Assembly: GCF_017809215.1 (NCBI RefSeq)
Contig: NZ_CP065424.1
Coordinates: 4,006,001 to 4,070,000 of the forward strand
Source: Heyndrickxia oleronia
GTDB lineage: Bacteria > Bacillota > Bacilli > Bacillales > Bacillaceae_C
DNA: 64,000 bases
Direction: 5' to 3'
Part shown: in pieces, positions 62,669 through 64,000 of the stretch
Numbering within the stretch: position 1 is the stretch's first letter
Layout of the letters: each line of letters opens with the position of its first letter
Position numbers and translations under genes: made by a program
Notes under the pieces: generated by a model
The model's database searches: none
Told to the model about the DNA's origin: nothing
What the model saw: only the letters and a program-made list of their open reading frames with translations

Positions 62669-62823
62669 AAATCATTTCCCCTTTCTGATGAATTCAGTAT
62701 AGAATAGTGTAAAGAGAAAATACATACATTAAAAAAGGAACGAATTGCTTTTCACTTTCCAAAAATAACGAAAATCCAATAGATTTTTTCATTTTTGAAA
62801 ATATGCATCAGGAGGAATCATAT

Positions 62824-63258
62824 ATGGAAGATTGGATGGATGAGACTGACTATCACATCATGCGCCTTTTACAACAAAATGCACGTATCTCCATTTCACA
62901 AATTAGTAAAGAGGTATCCATGTCCCAGCCCTCGGTAAGGGAACGAATAAAAAGGCTGGAGGAGAAAGGTATCATTGTGGGTTATACGGCAACATATCGT
63001 CATCAGGCACTTGGCCGAGGGACCACGGCATTCTTTCTTATTAAGACAGAGCAATGCCAAGCACTGGTTGATTTTTGCGAACGAACTCCCGCTGTAACTG
63101 ATATGTATCGAATTAGTGGTGAATATAATTACATGATCAAGGTGCAAACTGCATCCATAGAGGATATTGGGCAATTTCAAGATTCTATCATAAAGTTCGG
63201 TCCATCCAAATCCCTTATCAGCTTGAAAAACCTGATTGAGAATCGAATTCTACTATAA
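62824..63258 (+). CDS. Lrp/AsnC-family regulator
   Basis: 144 residues. HTH ISISQISKEVSMSQPSVRERI, RAM ligand domain (TTAFFLIKTEQCQALVDFCE..., VTDMYRISGEYNYMIKVQT). Amino-acid-sensing type. AGGAGG before the ATG at 62824. May control the divergent VOC gene. Confidence 0.9.
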   Translation: MEDWMDETDYHIMRLLQQNARISISQISKEVSMSQPSVRERIKRLEEKGIIVGYTATYRHQALGRGTTAFFLIKTEQCQALVDFCERTPAVTDMYRISGEYNYMIKVQTASIEDIGQFQDSIIKFGPSKSLISLKNLIENRILL

Positions 63259-63438
63259 TCTACATTCTCAAAATATGGGGATTCCAATTTTGCTAACCAA
63301 ATGAACTTGGATGATGAAAAAACATAGCTAAGAGAAGGCTCTGTTAACTTACTACTAAATTAAGTAAATGAGTATAAAATACTTTCGAATTATAAATTAT
63401 TTGTTGACCTATAAGCCAAGCAAAAGGAATTAAATCAT

Positions 63439-63540
63439 ATGATTTTACTCATAAAAGAGAAGCTCGCTCGGTTATCACGAGCTTTCCAAAGTAAATTACA
63501 AAGCTATATGTTAAGTAATGACCTTAAGCTTTATGAATAG
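63439..63540 (+). CDS. possible 33-aa peptide
   Basis: MILLIKEKLARLSRAFQSKL..., with AAAGGA nine bases upstream and a strong terminator after it. The length and helical composition recall small Spo0E-like or regulatory peptides, but the SQELD motif is absent. An AGCTCG/CGAGCT hairpin lies inside the frame, so this may be an RNA instead. Confidence 0.35.
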   Translation: MILLIKEKLARLSRAFQSKLQSYMLSNDLKLYE

Positions 63541-63553
63541 CTTTTCTTTGAAG

Positions 63554-63579
63554 AGTGTCGCCACATTAGTTGCGACACT
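63554..63579 (+). terminator. strong intrinsic terminator
   Basis: AGTGTCGC/GCGACACT stem, ten-base loop, TTTTT. Marks a transcript end 14 bases after the 33-aa frame. Confidence 0.88.
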
Positions 63580-63742
63580 TTTTGCTCACTGGCTCATAAA
63601 CAGGGCTTTGAAGCCATACTTCTAACCCTTTCCAGATATAAAAGATGGGGATTACGGAATTCTATATAAAATTTGCGATCCTAGATGCCAGTAGAAATAT
63701 GTTATTTCATTGATTCTATTTTCTTTCAGCTAATCTGCCCCT

Positions 63743-63825
63743 TGAGTCGAATAAGAAAAAGCCACCAAATTGGCAGCTTGATCTTCAGCACCCTATAGCT
63801 TAAGTACAGTCCTTCACAAACTTGA
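63743..63825. repeat. intergenic repeat, TCGAATAAGAAAAA...CTTCACAAA family
   Basis: Second copy of the element at 61985-62090, with GCTTAAGTACAGTCCTTCAC near the end. Confidence 0.6.
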
Positions 63826-63850
63826 ATACATTATCCTAAGAACCTTTCGT

Positions 63851-64000
63851 TTACCAAGGGACGATCTGGAGCTTCGGCCACCTTTTTTTCCATTTGTTAG
63901 CTTTATTTTCGAAAATCTCCTTAGTCACTAGCGATTTATTTGGCCTTACTACCATTGAAAATAAATCATCTAAATGGTAAGGTGCATAAATCTTATGTAG
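63851..64000 (-). CDS. nucleotidyltransferase-family protein (C-terminal end only)
   Basis: The last 49 codons of a gene running off the window: LHKIYAPYHLDDLFSMVVRP...KWKKRWPKLQIVPW-stop. The APY.LDDLF..VVRPN and W..RWPKL ending are those of the NTP_transf_6 (DUF925) family. Start and active site are outside the window. Confidence 0.75.
   Translation of the reverse strand, partial: LHKIYAPYHLDDLFSMVVRPNKSLVTKEIFENKANKWKKRWPKLQIVPW

Noticed and set aside
1..64000. Prophage, integrative element, secondary-metabolite or antiphage defence cluster
   Set aside because: No integrase, phage structural, conjugation, NRPS/PKS, restriction or known defence gene was recognised; the EVE protein alone is not enough for a defence call.

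Overview
The window is AT-rich chromosomal DNA of a low-GC Gram-positive bacterium, most likely a spore-forming member of the Bacillaceae (Bacillus, Neobacillus, Cytobacillus or similar; the genus cannot be fixed from this sequence). Reasons: strong AGGAGG-type ribosome sites with frequent TTG and GTG starts, sigma-A promoters, intrinsic terminators, and Bacillus-type families (hom-thrC-thrB, YerD-like flavoprotein, Amj flippase, YtrA-like GntR/ABC, lic-type PTS, a gamma-SASP-like peptide). No rRNA, tRNA, CRISPR array or prophage was seen.

Layout. 1-3.3 kb: threonine operon hom (5' end cut by the window)-thrC-thrB, then an array of short ATTCGCACGAA repeats. 3.6-8.7 kb: a ThDP acetolactate-synthase-like enzyme, an aldehyde dehydrogenase and a 56-aa protein, divergent from an FMN glutamate-synthase-like protein. 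10-17.2 kb: a beta-glucoside (lic/cel) PTS locus, EIIB-EIIA-EIIC-GH1 and its LicR-type regulator. licR is frameshifted and is separated from the operon by an IS110-family element. 17.4-25 kb: acetyltransferase, Amj, an ArsR-MFS unit with palindromic operators, SDR, an AraC regulator and a threonine-synthase-like enzyme. 25.4-27.3 kb: GntR-ABC operon. 27.6-41 kb: a broken maltose acetyltransferase, AraC/DMT divergon, macrolide-type glycosyltransferase, hisS with a histidine-rich leader peptide, a stalk-domain secreted protein, DHFR, a second broken acetyltransferase, HAD phosphatase, ROK-MFS unit and an AraC regulator. 41-48.6 kb: hydrolase, antiporter, a 52-bp tandem repeat array, broken uridine-kinase-like gene, ArsR-SRPBCC/PDZ operon, Lgt-like enzyme and a PrmC-like methyltransferase. 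48.8-64 kb: many small single-gene units (GNAT, VOC, DinB-like, Nudix, lipoprotein), LysR divergent from tautomerase and nitronate monooxygenase, MarR-rhodanese-EVE, ArsR-SRPBCC fusion with DoxX, an Lrp regulator, and the 3' end of a nucleotidyltransferase.

Three things stand out. (1) The hisS leader: a good sigma-A promoter, an 18-codon peptide with three consecutive His codons, a nested hairpin and an intrinsic terminator. This is the layout of ribosome-mediated attenuation, in a phylum that normally uses T-boxes for aminoacyl-tRNA synthetase genes. (2) The IS110 element: a 5' non-coding region with nested long-range inverted repeats, as expected of a bridge RNA, inserted at a CT dinucleotide inside a copy of a palindromic repeat that recurs elsewhere in the window. 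(3) Many genes are interrupted by single-base or short indels (licR, transposase, two acetyltransferases, a kinase, a DinB-like gene). This means either active gene decay or sequence error, and should be settled before the affected genes are interpreted. All calls come from reading the sequence; no database search was possible.
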